The notes beneath the pieces were generated by a model. It worked only from the letters and a program-made list of their open reading frames with translations. It searched no databases and was not told where the DNA came from. From the NCBI GenBank assembly GCA_944327195.1, contig CALVGV010000018.1, positions 1-52,637 on the forward strand: a stretch of DNA of 52,637 nucleotides, written 5' to 3'. This document shows, in pieces, positions 52,501 through 52,637 of this stretch (its first letter is position 1; each line of letters begins with the position of its first letter). A program made the translations under genes and the position numbers. The DNA comes from an uncultured Limosilactobacillus sp. Its GTDB lineage: Bacteria; Bacillota; Bacilli; Lactobacillales; Lactobacillaceae.

Positions 52501-52637
52501 TGCTTGCCTCCCCTTCTAACCCGCGGCGGAACTGCACCCGGGTAAAGACATTGTAGTAGAGAATACGTCAATTGCTAGTTTGTAACATTCCAAATTTTGC
52601 TAGATTATTCGTCATGACAAGTGCCTCGATCTGTGCT

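Noticed and set aside
1..52637. Shared GATCGAGGCA near both window ends
   Set aside because: A 10-base match on the minus strand at both edges, with no further similarity. It is compatible with chance and not evidence of a repeat or circular sequence.

Overview
The window looks like a chromosomal segment of a GC-rich member of the Lactobacillaceae, most likely Limosilactobacillus or a close relative. Supporting signs are strong AGGAGG-type ribosome binding sites, TTG and GTG starts, a T-box leader, PurR boxes, a CcpA-type cre site, a CopY-type cop box, a NagR-type operator, nucleoside deoxyribosyltransferase, and an exosortase-G-type glycosyltransferase pair. Coding DNA is strongly GC-biased at third positions while intergenic promoters stay AT-rich. 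The species cannot be fixed from the sequence alone. Tandem rRNA-type promoters at the left edge and two parS sites about 6 kb apart in the middle suggest an origin-proximal chromosomal location.

Layout. 1-230: tandem promoters and a boxA-like leader of an rRNA operon running off the left edge. 0.4-5.2 kb: nucleoside deoxyribosyltransferase, acyl-CoA thioesterase, a copper module (P1B ATPase plus two cupredoxins under cop boxes) and an unrecognised membrane protein. 5.4-11.5 kb: gpmA, a beta-galactoside module (GH42 enzyme, GPH permease, LacI regulator) and psiE. 11.6-13.1 kb: a DUF2325 protein. 13.2-23.4 kb: the purine operon purC-S-Q-L-F-M-N-H-D on the minus strand, interrupted between purH and purD by about 530 bp of highly structured non-coding DNA. 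23.6-28 kb: an MFS transporter, a LacI regulator, and a HAD pseudo-enzyme/HAD phosphatase pair carrying the same operator. 28-30.6 kb: a frameshifted gene, a TetR regulator, and a hydratase-family gene behind an isoleucine-type T-box. 30.7-33.7 kb: purE-K-B with paired PurR boxes. 33.8-36.8 kb: a GH1 remnant, cyclopropane fatty acid synthase, and a second TetR plus paralogue pair. 36.9-41 kb: fhs, an AI-2E-family membrane protein, a Nudix hydrolase and a histidine phosphatase. 41-43 kb: divergent nagB/nagA. 43.2-48 kb: L,D-transpeptidase, VanZ-like protein, flavin reductase, DHH phosphoesterase and ABC-F ATPase, with two copies of a 178-bp structured repeat. 48.1-52.5 kb: an amino-acid permease, an EAL protein, a 6-pyruvoyl-tetrahydropterin-synthase-like protein and a processive glycosyltransferase.

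How genes work together. Two purine transcription units (purC...D and purE-K-B) make IMP from PRPP, and fhs, which also carries PurR-like boxes, supplies 10-formyl-THF to PurN and PurH. The nag pair feeds amino sugars into glycolysis, as does the GH42/GPH pair for beta-galactosides. The right-end genes probably belong to a c-di-GMP-linked cell-surface polysaccharide locus.

The most novel-looking signal is in the purH-purD gap (14406-14936). Two copies of an 84-86 nt element lie in opposite orientations. Each folds into the same three-way junction, and the copies differ by about eight compensatory base-pair changes with conserved loops and junctions. No known RNA family was recognised. The isoleucine T-box in front of a keto-acid hydratase-like gene, the duplicated TetR/unknown-protein modules and the 178-bp repeat are the next most interesting.
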